Source: Fibrobacterota bacterium (GTDB lineage Bacteria > Fibrobacterota > Fibrobacteria > UBA11236). From it: 64,000 nucleotides of DNA. This document shows, one piece after another, positions 6,927 to 16,438 of the stretch; within the stretch, counting starts at the first letter, position 1; each line of letters begins with the position of its first letter. The stretch lies in contig JAQBPO010000031.1 of the NCBI GenBank assembly GCA_028287465.1, positions 1-64,000 of the forward strand, written 5' to 3'. The translations under genes and the position numbers were made by a program. The notes beneath the pieces are model-generated. The model was not told the DNA's origin, did no database searches, and worked only from the letters and a program-made list of their open reading frames with translations.

Positions 6927-9734
6927 ATGATCGCATGCACCGTATCCGAACCCATGAAGGCCGCGATATCCGCGAAGGCAAGGAAGTCCGCGGTGGCCGT
7001 CATAGGCCTGCTGACCCTTGCGATGCTGGGCTCCGCCTCCGGGCAGACCACGCCGCCGGCCGAGCTGATCCTCAAGGGTAAGGTGCGGGATTTCATCGAG
7101 GACAATCCGACCCGGACGCCCATCCATCCGCATTTCTACGGGAACCGGGCCCACCTGGCCGGCTGCAACGCCCAGGAAGCCGGCGTCAACATCGCCCAGC
7201 TGGCCATCGATACCACCAATGATCTGGGGGATACCTCCGTGTTCAAGGGGGACAACCGCGGCCCCAAGCTCGTCGCGCCCCTGGATCCCAAGGTGGCGGC
7301 CTGCTTCGAACCCGTGTCCCGCTTCAACGAATGGTACAACGACCGCACGGCCGGGGACGTGAACCGCGCCTTCCTGATCGACATCAAGTTCACGCGCAAT
7401 CCCGTGAGCGGGGTCTACGAATATTTCGACGATGAGTTCTTCCCCATCGACAACGGCAAGCCTTACCGCCAGCTGGGCGCCAACCCCACCTTCGGCCATC
7501 TGCTCGCGGCCCCGAACAACATCCACAACTACGGCTTCACCATGGAGTTCCACGCCAACTTCACCTATTTCAAGGGGACCGGGCAGAAGTTCACCTTCCG
7601 CGGGGACGACGATGTCTGGGTCTTCATCAACGGCAAGCGCGTCATCGACCTCGGAGGCATGCATCCCGCCCAGGACGCCGGTTTCGATCTCGACGCCGTG
7701 GCCGCCGCCAACGGGCTGCAGGACAGCCTGGTCTACCCCCTGGACTTCTTCTTCGCGGAACGGCATACCACCACTTCCAAGCTCCGCATCACCACCACCC
7801 TCGAGCTGGAACCGCTGCTGGGCAAGCCCGTCGTGACCGCGGGACGGTATTTCGAAGGCCAGGTCCAGGTCACCATGACCCATTCCTCGCCCGCCGCCGT
7901 GCTCCACTACACCACGGACGGCTCCACCCCCACGGCGTCCTCGCCCATCTATGCCGGCCCCATCACCCTCTCCGCCACGGCCACGGTCAAGGTCATGGCC
8001 GTCCGGCCCGGGTACCGCAACAGCGAGGTCGCAACCGAAACCTTCACCAAGATGGAAACCGTAGCCACGCCCAAGGCCGAACCTCCCGGGCAGATCTTCG
8101 TCGATCCCCTCCAGGTGGCCCTCACCGTGGCCACGCCCGGCGCCGTCATCCGCTATACCCTGAACGGGAGCGACCCCGACGGGACCAGCCCCGTGTACTC
8201 CGGCCCTCTCACGGTAAGCGTGACCACGACCCTCAAGGCCAAAGCCTTCCTGGCCGATTGGGTGGCAAGCGGGGTGATGACGGAAATCTACACCGACGCC
8301 TCGACCCTGCCTCCGCCCGTGGCCAGTCCCGCGGGAATCGGATTCGTGGGCTCCCAGATCGTCAGCCTCTCCGTTCCCGGCCATCCCGATGCGCAAATCC
8401 GCTTTACCCTGGACGGCGCCGAGCCCACCTCCTCCAGCCCCCTGTATGCGGCCGCCCTGACCTTCACCGGGACCACGACCCTCAAGGCCAAGGCGTTCAA
8501 GAAGGACTGGAAGACCAGCCAGACCATGACCGAGCGCTACGAGCGCCTGGCGGCCGCCGTAAAGGCCGTCTACGTGGACTTCGACGGCGACGGCCGGATC
8601 GACGGCGCGGTCGTCCGCCTGGACATCCCCGTCCCGGGCATCCCCGCCTCCATCCGCCTGGTGGATCCGTTCAACCGGGCCGCCCTCGTGGTCGGCTCCA
8701 GCGCGATTTCCAAAGGCGCCTCCGACGACCAACTGGTGGTCCGCTTCCCGGACGGGCAATTCACCCCGGGCACCCGCTTTCCCACGGAAGCCCTGGGTTC
8801 CTTCCCGGACGTGGCGGGCTTCGGGTTCACGCCCTTCATGGTCTCCGATTCCGCCGGGCCCGTTCCCGTCAAGGCGGTCTCGCATAACAAGACCAACCCG
8901 GAAGATCACGCTTCCGTGGACGTCACTTTCAGCGAGCCCATCAACCTCGCGGAGATCCAGGCCGGACCCTCATGGCCGTTCGACATCATCCGCAACGGCG
9001 CCATCCAGGGCGGCGGGGTGAGGGTAACCTCGGTGACCGCCGTCGAAGGCAAGCCCGATACCTACCGCTGGACCTTCGAAGTCGCCTCCCCGGTCTGGCC
9101 GGTCTATATCGACAGCCTGGTCCTGGCCGCCAAGCCCGTCCTCCATGACGCGGTGGGAAGCCCCGGCGTGGCCGGAGGCAAGCGCATCCCCGTGGAAGGC
9201 AGCCCCGTGACCCTGAACAATGTCCTGGTCATCGAAGTCACCAATCCCATCGTGCCCAGGCATATCGGCCCCGAACCCACCTTGGTCCCGGCCATCCGCA
9301 AGGATCCCTTCGCCGCCATCGGCCTGGTCCCGGGCGGGGAGATCTGCCTGAACTGCCCCGCCGGATTGGATTACGTGTTCACGGATCGCCGGAACGTGCG
9401 GCCGGAATGGATCATCCGATCCAAATACGCCTTCTCCTATTCCTTCACCATCTACGATCACCTGGGCGCCTTCGTGAACAAGACCAAGGGCCAGATCGAC
9501 GAGGCCATGATGGCCAGGATCGCGCAGGATGCGGAGGGCTTCCGTTCCATCCGTTTCCGCTGGATCCCGGTGGCGGCCAATGGGGACGCGGTGGCCACGG
9601 GAGCCTATATCCTGAAGGGGACGGTGCTCAACAAGGAGAATGAATCGCAGAAAGGGGCGCAGGGGGAGAGCCAGGTCCTGAAGCAATCCCAGACGGCCGT
9701 GTTCGCGACCTTCGGGTACCTGCGGCAGTATTAG
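6927..9734 (+). CDS. Fibro-slime domain protein with chitobiase-like repeats
   Basis: 935 residues, secreted (signal about residues 20-40, LLTLAMLGSASG). The ATG at 6927 has GGAGGG five bases upstream. Residues about 50-290 form a fibro-slime (PA14-like) domain: VRDFIEDNPTRTP-HPHF near the start, FTFRGDDDVWVFINGK, IDLGGMHPAQ and LDFFFAERH. Three repeats of the chitobiase/beta-hexosaminidase C-terminal type follow (about 300-370, 380-450, 460-530), each with RYTLNGSDPDGTSPVYSGP-like and TTLKAKAF cores. Next come an EF-like DFDGDGRIDG segment and beta-sandwich regions to the end. Fibro-slime proteins are characteristic of Fibrobacter and a few slime-forming bacteria. A cell-surface or carbohydrate-binding role is inferred. 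Confidence 0.88.
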   Translation: MIACTVSEPMKAAISAKARKSAVAVIGLLTLAMLGSASGQTTPPAELILKGKVRDFIEDNPTRTPIHPHFYGNRAHLAGCNAQEAGVNIAQLAIDTTNDLGDTSVFKGDNRGPKLVAPLDPKVAACFEPVSRFNEWYNDRTAGDVNRAFLIDIKFTRNPVSGVYEYFDDEFFPIDNGKPYRQLGANPTFGHLLAAPNNIHNYGFTMEFHANFTYFKGTGQKFTFRGDDDVWVFINGKRVIDLGGMHPAQDAGFDLDAVAAANGLQDSLVYPLDFFFAERHTTTSKLRITTTLELEPLLGKPVVTAGRYFEGQVQVTMTHSSPAAVLHYTTDGSTPTASSPIYAGPITLSATATVKVMAVRPGYRNSEVATETFTKMETVATPKAEPPGQIFVDPLQVALTVATPGAVIRYTLNGSDPDGTSPVYSGPLTVSVTTTLKAKAFLADWVASGVMTEIYTDASTLPPPVASPAGIGFVGSQIVSLSVPGHPDAQIRFTLDGAEPTSSSPLYAAALTFTGTTTLKAKAFKKDWKTSQTMTERYERLAAAVKAVYVDFDGDGRIDGAVVRLDIPVPGIPASIRLVDPFNRAALVVGSSAISKGASDDQLVVRFPDGQFTPGTRFPTEALGSFPDVAGFGFTPFMVSDSAGPVPVKAVSHNKTNPEDHASVDVTFSEPINLAEIQAGPSWPFDIIRNGAIQGGGVRVTSVTAVEGKPDTYRWTFEVASPVWPVYIDSLVLAAKPVLHDAVGSPGVAGGKRIPVEGSPVTLNNVLVIEVTNPIVPRHIGPEPTLVPAIRKDPFAAIGLVPGGEICLNCPAGLDYVFTDRRNVRPEWIIRSKYAFSYSFTIYDHLGAFVNKTKGQIDEAMMARIAQDAEGFRSIRFRWIPVAANGDAVATGAYILKGTVLNKENESQKGAQGESQVLKQSQTAVFATFGYLRQY

Positions 9735-11218
9735 AAGGAGAGGGGATGCCCCGGGGGATGCGTCTCCCGGGCTTTCGCGTCGTAAGCGGATCCGCCGGGA
9801 CCTTTCGGGGAAACGGACCAACCCGCTCCGGCCTTATGGCGGCCCGGGTCCGGCGCTGCCTTCGCATCCCTGCCCGCCCCGCCATTCCAATTACCATGCC
9901 CGCGGACCGCCGTACTCGGCGCCAGCGCCGTACTCGGCGCCAGGTACGGCCGCCCCTTATCGAAGGCCTTCAGCTGGGTGAGGAACCACCCCTTGTCCCC
10001 CATGGCCGGATCCTTGTCCGGATGGGTGAAGTCGGCATCGTCCCCCAGGCCCTTCCCCACCAGGAACCCGATGAAGCCCGCGTCCACGAAGGCCGGCACG
10101 TGCTTGAAGAAATAGGGGAAGAAGGTGTCCTCGAAGGCGCAGTTCCCGGTTTCCGATCCCAGGCCGGAAGCCGAAGCGAGCGGGCCCGGCGAGCAGGTAT
10201 TGGCCAAGCCTTCCGAACCGATGGAGATCTGCCAACCCAAGACAGGCAGATCCAGGCCCTGGCCCAACCGCTTGCACCAGCGCAGCCAATTGGCATTCTG
10301 CGCATCGTTCCAGTAATAACGCCGCGAGAATCCCGGCGTCTTCCCTTCCAGGGCATACCAATACCCGGCGCTATGGCCGTTCTTCTCCACGCCGATGAAG
10401 TCGCCCCGGTCCGCGCCGGAGCCAAGGAGTTCCTTCGCGAAGGCGATGTTCCGGTCCGCGGAGCAATCGATATCCTCCGGGGACCGCCACGGCATCCCCC
10501 AATTGCTGTTGGGGATGTCCGGAGGCTCGCAGTCGTAGGAGTCCGGGGTCCAATGGGACATGAGCACCCCTGCGTAGGCGTCCGGCGCGAAATGCTTCAC
10601 GGTGCGGATCATGCCGCGCGCCAGGCCCGAGTAGGTGTTCGGCAAATCGGACAGGAAGGAAAACTCGCCGCCCAGGTTGTTGACCAGGGCTTTAGCCACC
10701 GTGGGGTCCACGCCCGCCTGCATCGCGTAACCCCAGGTGTCCGGCTCCAGGACGAAGATGGGCTTCTGTCCCTTGGTCTTCTCGGCCACCAGCTTCAGGG
10801 TCGTGAAATAATTGAGCATGAAGACCGGGTCCTGGACATTGGTCGCCAGGGTGGCCGCGGCGGGGTTCTGATCCTCCTGCAGCATGTAGACGACGAAGGC
10901 GGACTTCATCCCCAGGGCTTGCGAATCCTTGAGGTAATCCTTCCAGGGCGTGAACAGCCAGCTATAGGCGTTCTTGGCCGGGTCCGCCTTGTTGAGGACG
11001 CCGTTGTTGATATAGACGTAACGGTACTCGAGCTGGATGCCGTCGGTCACGGCCGCCTTCATCCTCTCGTTGTAGAGATCCTTGCCGTCATTGACCAGGC
11101 CGAACTTGATGTCCGTCCAGCCCGCGGGCGGATGTCCCCATCCCGCCTGGGCCGGCATGGCCGCGGCGGACAGGAAGCCGAGGAAGACGCGTATGGTTTT
11201 GATCCGGGGAAGGTTCAA
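9731..11218 (-). CDS. Secreted glycoside-hydrolase-like protein
   Basis: 495 residues with a signal peptide (about residues 7-25, ending AMPAQA). The body alternates strands and helices like a TIM barrel (IKFGLVNDG, IQLEYRYVYINNG, KSAFVVYMLQED, KPIFVLEPDTWGYAMQ, YAGVLMSHWTP, LPVLGWQISIG, DAGFIGFLVGKG). The LEPD turn recalls glycosidases of the GH6 type but I would not assign a family. Six cysteines suggest disulfides and export. The last 60 residues are low-complexity, Ala/Gly/Pro-rich, and include a short duplicated PSTALA unit (bases about 9912-9942), possibly a degenerate tail. It overlaps the convergent fibro-slime gene by four bases. Confidence 0.62.
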   Translation of the reverse strand: MNLPRIKTIRVFLGFLSAAAMPAQAGWGHPPAGWTDIKFGLVNDGKDLYNERMKAAVTDGIQLEYRYVYINNGVLNKADPAKNAYSWLFTPWKDYLKDSQALGMKSAFVVYMLQEDQNPAAATLATNVQDPVFMLNYFTTLKLVAEKTKGQKPIFVLEPDTWGYAMQAGVDPTVAKALVNNLGGEFSFLSDLPNTYSGLARGMIRTVKHFAPDAYAGVLMSHWTPDSYDCEPPDIPNSNWGMPWRSPEDIDCSADRNIAFAKELLGSGADRGDFIGVEKNGHSAGYWYALEGKTPGFSRRYYWNDAQNANWLRWCKRLGQGLDLPVLGWQISIGSEGLANTCSPGPLASASGLGSETGNCAFEDTFFPYFFKHVPAFVDAGFIGFLVGKGLGDDADFTHPDKDPAMGDKGWFLTQLKAFDKGRPYLAPSTALAPSTAVRGHGNWNGGAGRDAKAAPDPGRHKAGAGWSVSPKGPGGSAYDAKARETHPPGHPLSF

Positions 11219-11469
11219 GGTTCCGGGAATCTAGGCGGCGAGGCGGCGTTCCGCTTGGGGACCTTGGCGGGTTTTCCGGGATTATGGCCCTGGGCATTCC
11301 CAAAAACCGCTTACCCGGGACCAAGGACCCTGGCACCGGTCCAAGCTTCAGAGCTTTTCGGAGATCTTCACCCCGGCGGAGATCGCTCCCTGGCGGGCCT
11401 CCGCGGAGGTATCGATCAAGGTGCCACGGGGCCGGAAGAGGACATCGACGTAGACATCGGGCCTCACAG

Positions 11470-11862
11470 TCAAGGCCTCGCGGCGGAGCCTTCGGAAAGG
11501 ATTCCGGTCACCCATTGCAGGAGGGTGCCCGGAGCGAACTGGACCCGTTCCTCGTCGAAGGCATCCGGGCTCCGGACGAGCCAAAGGGTAGGGGACTGGG
11601 CCTGGAAGAATACCGCCTGCATATGGGGCCTGAGGAAGGCGAGGTTCTCGGCTAGGTCCCGGCCCTTGCCCGGACCGCCATGGTCTAGGTCCGCGACCAG
11701 GAGATGGATGGGACCCGGAAAGGAGTGCCCGATGACGACGCTGGACACGCCGCATTCCCCCGCCCGCAAGACCCGGTAGCCATGGTCGTTGAGGATTTCC
11801 TGGATGACGCTCCCTACGAGGGAGATATCGGAAGCCATGAGTATGGTGATTGGAAGTTCCAT
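11470..11862 (-). CDS. Degenerate receiver-like protein
   Basis: About 130 residues from the ATG at 11862; no strong ribosome site is visible and a TTG five codons earlier is possible. The order of strands and helices (ITILMASDISLVGSVIQEILNDHGY, then IHLLVADLDHGG, then MQAVFFQA) follows a response-regulator receiver domain. However, the acidic pair is reduced to one Asp and the usual Lys near the end is not evident. It lies 88 bases downstream of a canonical receiver protein on the same strand. A phosphorylation-independent or pseudo-receiver role is inference. Confidence 0.5.
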   Translation of the reverse strand: MELPITILMASDISLVGSVIQEILNDHGYRVLRAGECGVSSVVIGHSFPGPIHLLVADLDHGGPGKGRDLAENLAFLRPHMQAVFFQAQSPTLWLVRSPDAFDEERVQFAPGTLLQWVTGILSEGSAARP

Positions 11863-11950
11863 ACTACTAATAAACAATTCGGGATGCGCCGGGGGAACCC
11901 TGAAGGGAATCGGAAAGCCCGCCGACCCTGGCCCGCCCAGGGCCTACGTA

Positions 11951-12316
11951 TCAGGACGCGAGTAGGAGTTCGAGGTTGCGCAATAGCGCGCCCGGCGGGA
12001 ATGGTTTCGGAAGGAAACCGACCTTGGGCCGCTGGATCCATTCCATGTGCTCCTCCGCGGCGGAATCGAAATACCCGCTGATGAACAGGATGGGCAGGCC
12101 GGGCCGCGACTGCCTGAGGAGATGGGCCAATTCGAAACCGTTCATGCCGGGCATGCGGATGTCGGTGATCAGGACGTCCACGGGGGTGCGATCCGCGATC
12201 ACCATGGCATCCTCACCGCAAGCGGCCTGGACGGGCAGATGCTTGGCCGATTGGACCACGGCCGTGAGCAGGGAAAGCAAGGCAGGGGTATCATCGACGA
12301 CGAGGACGGTTTTCAC
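11951..12316 (-). CDS. Single-domain response regulator (CheY-like)
   Basis: 121 residues, the exact size of one receiver domain. The acidic pocket is D8-D9, the phospho-acceptor is D52 in VDVLITDIRMPGMNG, the switch residue is S80 (LFIS) and the conserved lysine is K104 (LPKPF). No output domain follows, so it must signal by protein contact, as CheY or Spo0F do. No histidine kinase is present in the window. It is followed on the same strand by a degenerate receiver-like gene, and preceded by an inverted repeat at 12344-12362. Confidence 0.9.
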   Translation of the reverse strand: MKTVLVVDDTPALLSLLTAVVQSAKHLPVQAACGEDAMVIADRTPVDVLITDIRMPGMNGFELAHLLRQSRPGLPILFISGYFDSAAEEHMEWIQRPKVGFLPKPFPPGALLRNLELLLAS

Positions 12317-12343
12317 GCGGCATTTCCCATAGCCTGGAAAGTA

Positions 12344-12362
12344 ATTAACCTGGAAGGTTAAT
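12344..12362. promoter_or_regulatory. Inverted repeat upstream of receiver gene
   Basis: ATTAACC at 12344-12350 and GGTTAAT at 12356-12362 form a perfect 7-bp inverted repeat with a 5-base spacer. It lies 28 bases before the receiver gene start on the minus strand. No T run follows on the minus strand, so an operator or mRNA hairpin is more likely than a terminator. Confidence 0.35.
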
Positions 12363-12401
12363 GAAATTGTTTTTTCCGCGTCCCGCCCGGTCCAGGGATG
12401 T

Positions 12402-12659
12402 TCAGAATCCCGTATTGAAGGTGTTCCGTCCGGGTTTGGGCTTCGCTTTTTCGATCAAGGCCTCGACCCGGAGGCGGGTTTCCGGATCCAGCAAGGTGGC
12501 ATCCATCTCGTGAAGGTGGGTCAGCGCGTCGACCAGGCACAGGCTGGCCTTGTAGAGCGGCCGGTTCTGGGTCTCTTCCAGGATGGCCTCGAAATCCGCC
12601 AGAATCACTTCCAATTTCCCGACGGCGTCCCGCATGTTTCCGGATTTCTGAATACTCAT
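12402..12659 (-). CDS. Small protein of unknown function
   Basis: 85 residues, start ATG at 12659 with an AGGAG-type site (GGAGGCTCC region reads as CAGGAGCC on the coding strand). Predominantly helical and acidic (AVGKLEVILADFEAILEETQ, LCLVDALTHLHEMDATLL, LRVEALIEKAKPKPG). The length and helical pattern are compatible with a small coiled-coil or helical-bundle regulatory partner. It sits upstream of the receiver pair on the same strand, 85 bases away, so a link to that signalling pair is possible but unproven. Confidence 0.55.
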   Translation of the reverse strand: MSIQKSGNMRDAVGKLEVILADFEAILEETQNRPLYKASLCLVDALTHLHEMDATLLDPETRLRVEALIEKAKPKPGRNTFNTGF

Positions 12660-12873
12660 GGGAGGCTCCTGGTTGGACTATCAAGATAGGAATCGCGAGG
12701 AAGGGGTGGTCGAAGTCCCGATTTTATAGCGGGGAAGCGCGCCGGGATTCACAAAAGTGAAAGAATCCTGGAGGAAAAGGCTTAATTCCAACCCAATCCG
12801 GGCCTCTCCCCCTAGATTCAAGGCCATCCCGGGTCCGTGAAAGGGGGCGCGCCCGGGGAATCAGGAGAAACCC

Positions 12874-14223
12874 ATGATCCGGACGACACGAACTTCCGCT
12901 CTTCTGGCCTTGGCGGCCTGCGTATGCGGCCGGGCGCAAATCCCCACCGGCGTTGCCTTCGAGGCGTTTTACGATCAGGCGGTGATATCCTTCGACCAGC
13001 CCACCTTCGTGGGACCGGTGCCCGGGGATCCCGATCAGCTCATCATCGTGGAACGGGCCGGAAAGGTTTCGCGGCTGGTAAAGGCCGCGGGCGGGTACGA
13101 GAAGAAACCCTGGTTCGCCGTCGACGCCGACACCGCCACCCATTGGGACGGGGCATGGACGGTCGAGTTCCATCCGAAATTCCTCGAGAACCATCTCTTC
13201 TACGTGCTCTTCCGCCAGAAGATCAATGCGACGCGATCGGTCATCGAGGAATGGAAGGCGGACCCCTCCGGCCTGGCGAACCCGGTGAAGCTCCGGTCCG
13301 TGATCGAGTTCAACCAGAAAGGCATCCATTCGTCCGGGGACATGAAGTTCGGGCCGGACGGGTTCCTCTATTCCTCTCAAGGGGATCGCCAGCAAAGCGG
13401 CCAGGACATGAACGAGATGTGGGGCAAGGTGATCCGCATCGACGTGGACCGGAAGGATCCGGGGCTCGAATACGCCATCCCCCCCGACAATCCCTTCCGC
13501 AACGCGGCCGGGACGCGGCCGGAAATCTTCGCGACGGGATTCCGCATGCCCTGGCGCATGAGCTTCGACCGGCTGAACGGGGACCTGATCCTGGGCGACG
13601 TGGGCGACGTCACGGCCGAGGAGATCAACCTCGTGGCCAAGGGGAAGAACTACGGCGCGGGGGCGGTGGAAGGCAAATGCGCGGCCGACTGCGCGAAATT
13701 CACGGAGCCGATCCTGGCGGAAACGCGCGCGGAAGGGATATGCGTGATCGGCGGGTTCGTCTACCGCGCGGATCCCGCGTCCCAATTCTACGGCGTATAC
13801 CTGTTCGGCGATTACGGGACCAAGAAGATCTACGGGGCCAGGCTGAACGCGGCGAAGACCGGGTTCTCGGAGATGAAATCCGTGGCCGGCGCCATGCCGG
13901 GCAACGTATCCGCCCTGGGCCTGGACGGACGGGGCAATTACTATGCGGCCATGTACAAGGAAACCGGGGCCTCGACCCGGTCCCAGATCTACCGATTGAA
14001 GCATACGGAGCTGCGGCCCGTGGCGGGGACGGGGATCCTGCATTCTGCATTCCGCCGGCATCGGGATCCGTCGGAACAAGGCTCCGCGCCATCCGGCTAC
14101 CGGGTTTACGGATTGGACGGGAGGCTGCGGACCGGCAAGTTCCCGGAATCGACCGGCAGCCCGGACATCCTCATCCTGCGCGAAGCGGGAACGGGCCGGG
14201 TCGCGAAATGGATCCTGCCCTGA
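12874..14223 (+). CDS. Secreted PQQ-type sugar dehydrogenase-like protein
   Basis: 449 residues with a strong AGGAG site and signal peptide (MIRTTRTSALLALAACVCGRAQ). Six-bladed propeller features of the soluble glucose/aldose dehydrogenase family are visible: a VPGDPDQLIIVERAGKV strand, TVEFHPKFLENHLFYV, HSSGDMKFGPDGFLYSSQGDR, MWGKVIRIDVD, ATGFRMPWRMSFD, LGDVGDVTAEEINLVAKGKNYG. Such enzymes oxidise sugars with PQQ in the periplasm or outside the cell. The last 45 residues (YRVYGLDGRL ... VAKWILP) resemble a short Por-type sorting or FlgD-like tail. It is one of three such propellers in the window. Confidence 0.82.
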   Translation: MIRTTRTSALLALAACVCGRAQIPTGVAFEAFYDQAVISFDQPTFVGPVPGDPDQLIIVERAGKVSRLVKAAGGYEKKPWFAVDADTATHWDGAWTVEFHPKFLENHLFYVLFRQKINATRSVIEEWKADPSGLANPVKLRSVIEFNQKGIHSSGDMKFGPDGFLYSSQGDRQQSGQDMNEMWGKVIRIDVDRKDPGLEYAIPPDNPFRNAAGTRPEIFATGFRMPWRMSFDRLNGDLILGDVGDVTAEEINLVAKGKNYGAGAVEGKCAADCAKFTEPILAETRAEGICVIGGFVYRADPASQFYGVYLFGDYGTKKIYGARLNAAKTGFSEMKSVAGAMPGNVSALGLDGRGNYYAAMYKETGASTRSQIYRLKHTELRPVAGTGILHSAFRRHRDPSEQGSAPSGYRVYGLDGRLRTGKFPESTGSPDILILREAGTGRVAKWILP

Positions 14224-14303
14224 ATGGCCTTGAACGGCTCTTCCAAGCCCCCTGGGACTCCATCCCCCCAAGCGGAAGCCCCCGGGATCCGGGCCTGCCC
14301 AGG

Positions 14304-14312
14304 TGGTATATT
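14304..14312 (+). promoter_or_regulatory. Extended -10 promoter for the aromatic operon
   Basis: TGGTATATT fits an extended -10 element (TGn followed by TATATT). Predicted initiation near 14319 would leave a leader of about 28 bases before the ATG at 14348. No good -35 box lies 17 bases upstream, as is common with extended -10 promoters. Confidence 0.42.
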
Positions 14313-14347
14313 ATAGGGGAATCGTGACTCAGGCATCGGGGCCTCGC

Positions 14348-16420
14348 ATGGATGGATCGCCGCAATCGGATCATGAGGTGGCCTGGCGGCCGGATGCCGC
14401 CACGCGATCCCGGGCCCGGTTGACCCGCTTCATCCAGGATTGCGGGTGCGCCTCCTGGGAGGACCTGTACCGGCGGTCCATCGAGGACGTCGGTTGGTTC
14501 ACCGAACGGGTGCTCCGCTTCCTGGATATCCGCTTCCAACGCCCTTATACCCACATCCTGGATCTGGCCCGAGGCGCGGCCTGGCCGGCCTGGTGCGTGA
14601 ACGGCCGTCTCAACATCACCCAAAGCTGCCTGGACAAGCATCAGGCCACGGCGACCCGCAATCTACCGGCCGTGATCTGGGAAGGCGAGGAGGCCGGAGC
14701 CGCGCGCAGCCTCACCTACGCCGCCTTGCAGGACCAGGTGGAGCGATGCGCCGCCGGCCTGCGCGCCCGCGGCCTGGGCAAGGGCGACGCCGTAGGGTTG
14801 CACTTGCCCATGCTGCCGGAAACCGTGGTCGCCCTGCTTGCCGTCGGCCGCATCGGGGCGGTGGCCGTGCCCCTGTTTTCCGGGTACGGGCCGTCCGCCC
14901 TCGCGTCCCGCTTGCAGGACGTGGAGGCGAAAGCGGTTTTCACCTGCGACGGGTTCCCGCGCCGCGGCAGACCGGTCCCGGCGAAACCGGCCATGGATGA
15001 AGCGGTCGCGGCCTGCCCCGGGATCGGCCATGTCTTCGTCATCGGCCGTTTGGGGATGGGCCTGGCCTCCGGAACCCCCGCGCCCGCGGCTCCTTCCGCG
15101 GCCGCGCGGGAACTGGCCTGGGATGACCTGCTGGCCCTGGGCGCCTCGTCGCCGGCGGACGCGCGCTTGGCCGAGCCCACCGCCGCGGACGATCCCCTGC
15201 TGGTCCTGTACACCTCCGGGACCACCGGGCGTCCCAAGGGGATCCTGCATACCCATTGCAGCTTCCCCGTCAAGGCGGCCCAGGACATGGCCCTGGGGAC
15301 GGACGTAGGGCAGGGGGACCGTATCGCGTGGGTTACGGACATGGGATGGATGATGGGGCCCTGGCTCGTGTACGGAGCGACCCTGCTCGGCGCCACCATG
15401 GTGCTTTACGACGGGGCGCCGGATTACCCCGCCCCCGATCGCCTGTGGGCCTTCTGCGCCCGCAACCGGGTCGGCATCCTGGGGATATCCCCGTCCCTGA
15501 TCCGCGCCCTGGCCGTGCATGGGGACGATCCGCCGCGGCGGCATGATTTGTCGGGCCTGCGCATCCTGGCCTCGACGGGCGAGCCCTGGAATCCCGATCC
15601 CTGGAGGTGGCTGTTCGACAAGGTGGGCGGCGGCCGCCTGCCCATCATCAATTATTCCGGAGGCACGGAAATCTCCGGCGGCATCCTGATGGGCAATCCC
15701 CTGCTGCCCATCAAGCCCGGTTCCTTCCCCGCCCCCTGTCCCGGCATCGCCGCCGACGTGGTCGACGAATCCGGCCGGCCGGTGCGGGGGACCGTGGGCG
15801 AACTGGTCATCCGCCGGCCCTGGATCGGCATGGCGCGGGGCTTCTGGAAGGACACGGATCGTTATCTCGCCGCGTACTGGTCCCGCTGGCCGGACCTCTG
15901 GGTGCATGGGGATTGGGCCTTGATCGAATCCGATGCGGAAGGGGGGCAATGGTATATCACGGGCCGCAGCGACGACACCCTCAAGATCGCGGGCAAGCGG
16001 GTGGGACCGGCGGAGGTGGAATCCATCCTGGTGGATCACGATACGATCAAGGAGGCGGCCGTGGTGGGGGTGTCCGACGAGATGAAGGGGAGCGCCATGA
16101 TCGCCTTCTGCGTGCCCGCGCGGGCGGGCGAGGCCCTGGCCCTTTCGGCCGGAAACCTTGCGGCGGGGGAACTGGAAGCCTTGCTGACCGCGAGGGTGGG
16201 CGCGGAATTGGGCAAGCCCTTGCGGCCGGAGCGGATTTTCTTCGTGGCCGCCCTGCCGCGCACCCGGAACGCCAAGGTGATGCGGCGCGTCATCCGCGCC
16301 GCCTTCCTGGGGGAGGACCCGGGGGATTTATCGGCTTTGGAGAATCCGGAGTCCATGGAGGCGATCCGGATCGCCGGCGGCGCAAGGAAGCCTGGGGTCG
16401 GAGGCGGTAAAACGGTATAA
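14348..16420 (+). CDS. Acetyl/acetoacetyl-CoA synthetase-like enzyme
   Basis: 690 residues; ATG at 14348 chosen because it follows the promoter-like TGGTATATT and the sequence from there resembles family N-termini. It is an adenylate-forming enzyme. It has the P-loop-like [12 protein letters not shown] (about 286-297), [11 protein letters not shown], an HGDWA motif, the hinge [13 protein letters not shown] (about 538-550) and a C-terminal RNAKVMRR with the acylation-site lysine (about 642). The N-terminal [17 protein letters not shown] is typical of acetyl- and acetoacetyl-CoA synthetases. Being first in a tyrosine-degradation operon whose products are fumarate and acetoacetate, activation of acetoacetate is plausible; acetate or another short acid cannot be excluded. 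Confidence 0.85.
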   Translation: MDGSPQSDHEVAWRPDAATRSRARLTRFIQDCGCASWEDLYRRSIEDVGWFTERVLRFLDIRFQRPYTHILDLARGAAWPAWCVNGRLNITQSCLDKHQATATRNLPAVIWEGEEAGAARSLTYAALQDQVERCAAGLRARGLGKGDAVGLHLPMLPETVVALLAVGRIGAVAVPLFSGYGPSALASRLQDVEAKAVFTCDGFPRRGRPVPAKPAMDEAVAACPGIGHVFVIGRLGMGLASGTPAPAAPSAAARELAWDDLLALGASSPADARLAEPTAADDPLLVLYTSGTTGRPKGILHTHCSFPVKAAQDMALGTDVGQGDRIAWVTDMGWMMGPWLVYGATLLGATMVLYDGAPDYPAPDRLWAFCARNRVGILGISPSLIRALAVHGDDPPRRHDLSGLRILASTGEPWNPDPWRWLFDKVGGGRLPIINYSGGTEISGGILMGNPLLPIKPGSFPAPCPGIAADVVDESGRPVRGTVGELVIRRPWIGMARGFWKDTDRYLAAYWSRWPDLWVHGDWALIESDAEGGQWYITGRSDDTLKIAGKRVGPAEVESILVDHDTIKEAAVVGVSDEMKGSAMIAFCVPARAGEALALSAGNLAAGELEALLTARVGAELGKPLRPERIFFVAALPRTRNAKVMRRVIRAAFLGEDPGDLSALENPESMEAIRIAGGARKPGVGGGKTV

Positions 16421-16421
16421 T
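16416..16421 (+). promoter_or_regulatory. Consensus -10 box before hppD
   Basis: A perfect TATAAT overlaps the TAA stop of the synthetase gene (16418-16420). It lies 18 bases before the hppD ATG, so a transcript from here would have a leader of only about ten bases containing the GGGGGG ribosome site. No good -35 is visible. This may be an internal promoter separating the core catabolic genes from the synthetase. Confidence 0.33.
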
Positions 16422-16438
16422 GAAGGCAGGGGGGTACC

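Noticed and set aside
6882-8909. 675-codon minus-strand frame under the fibro-slime gene
   Set aside because: Antisense to the clear fibro-slime domain; low-complexity, no ribosome site, no family resemblance.
11348-11755. Minus-strand frame overlapping the receiver-like gene
   Set aside because: Arg/Pro-rich with no motif; the 11470-11862 frame has the receiver-type strand and helix pattern.
9746-11779. 677-codon plus-strand frame opposite the glycosidase-like gene
   Set aside because: The minus frame has a signal peptide and TIM-barrel-like pattern while the plus frame shows none; treated as shadow.
14663-16039. 458-codon minus-strand frame under the acyl-CoA synthetase gene
   Set aside because: Opposite the clear adenylate-forming enzyme motifs; shadow.
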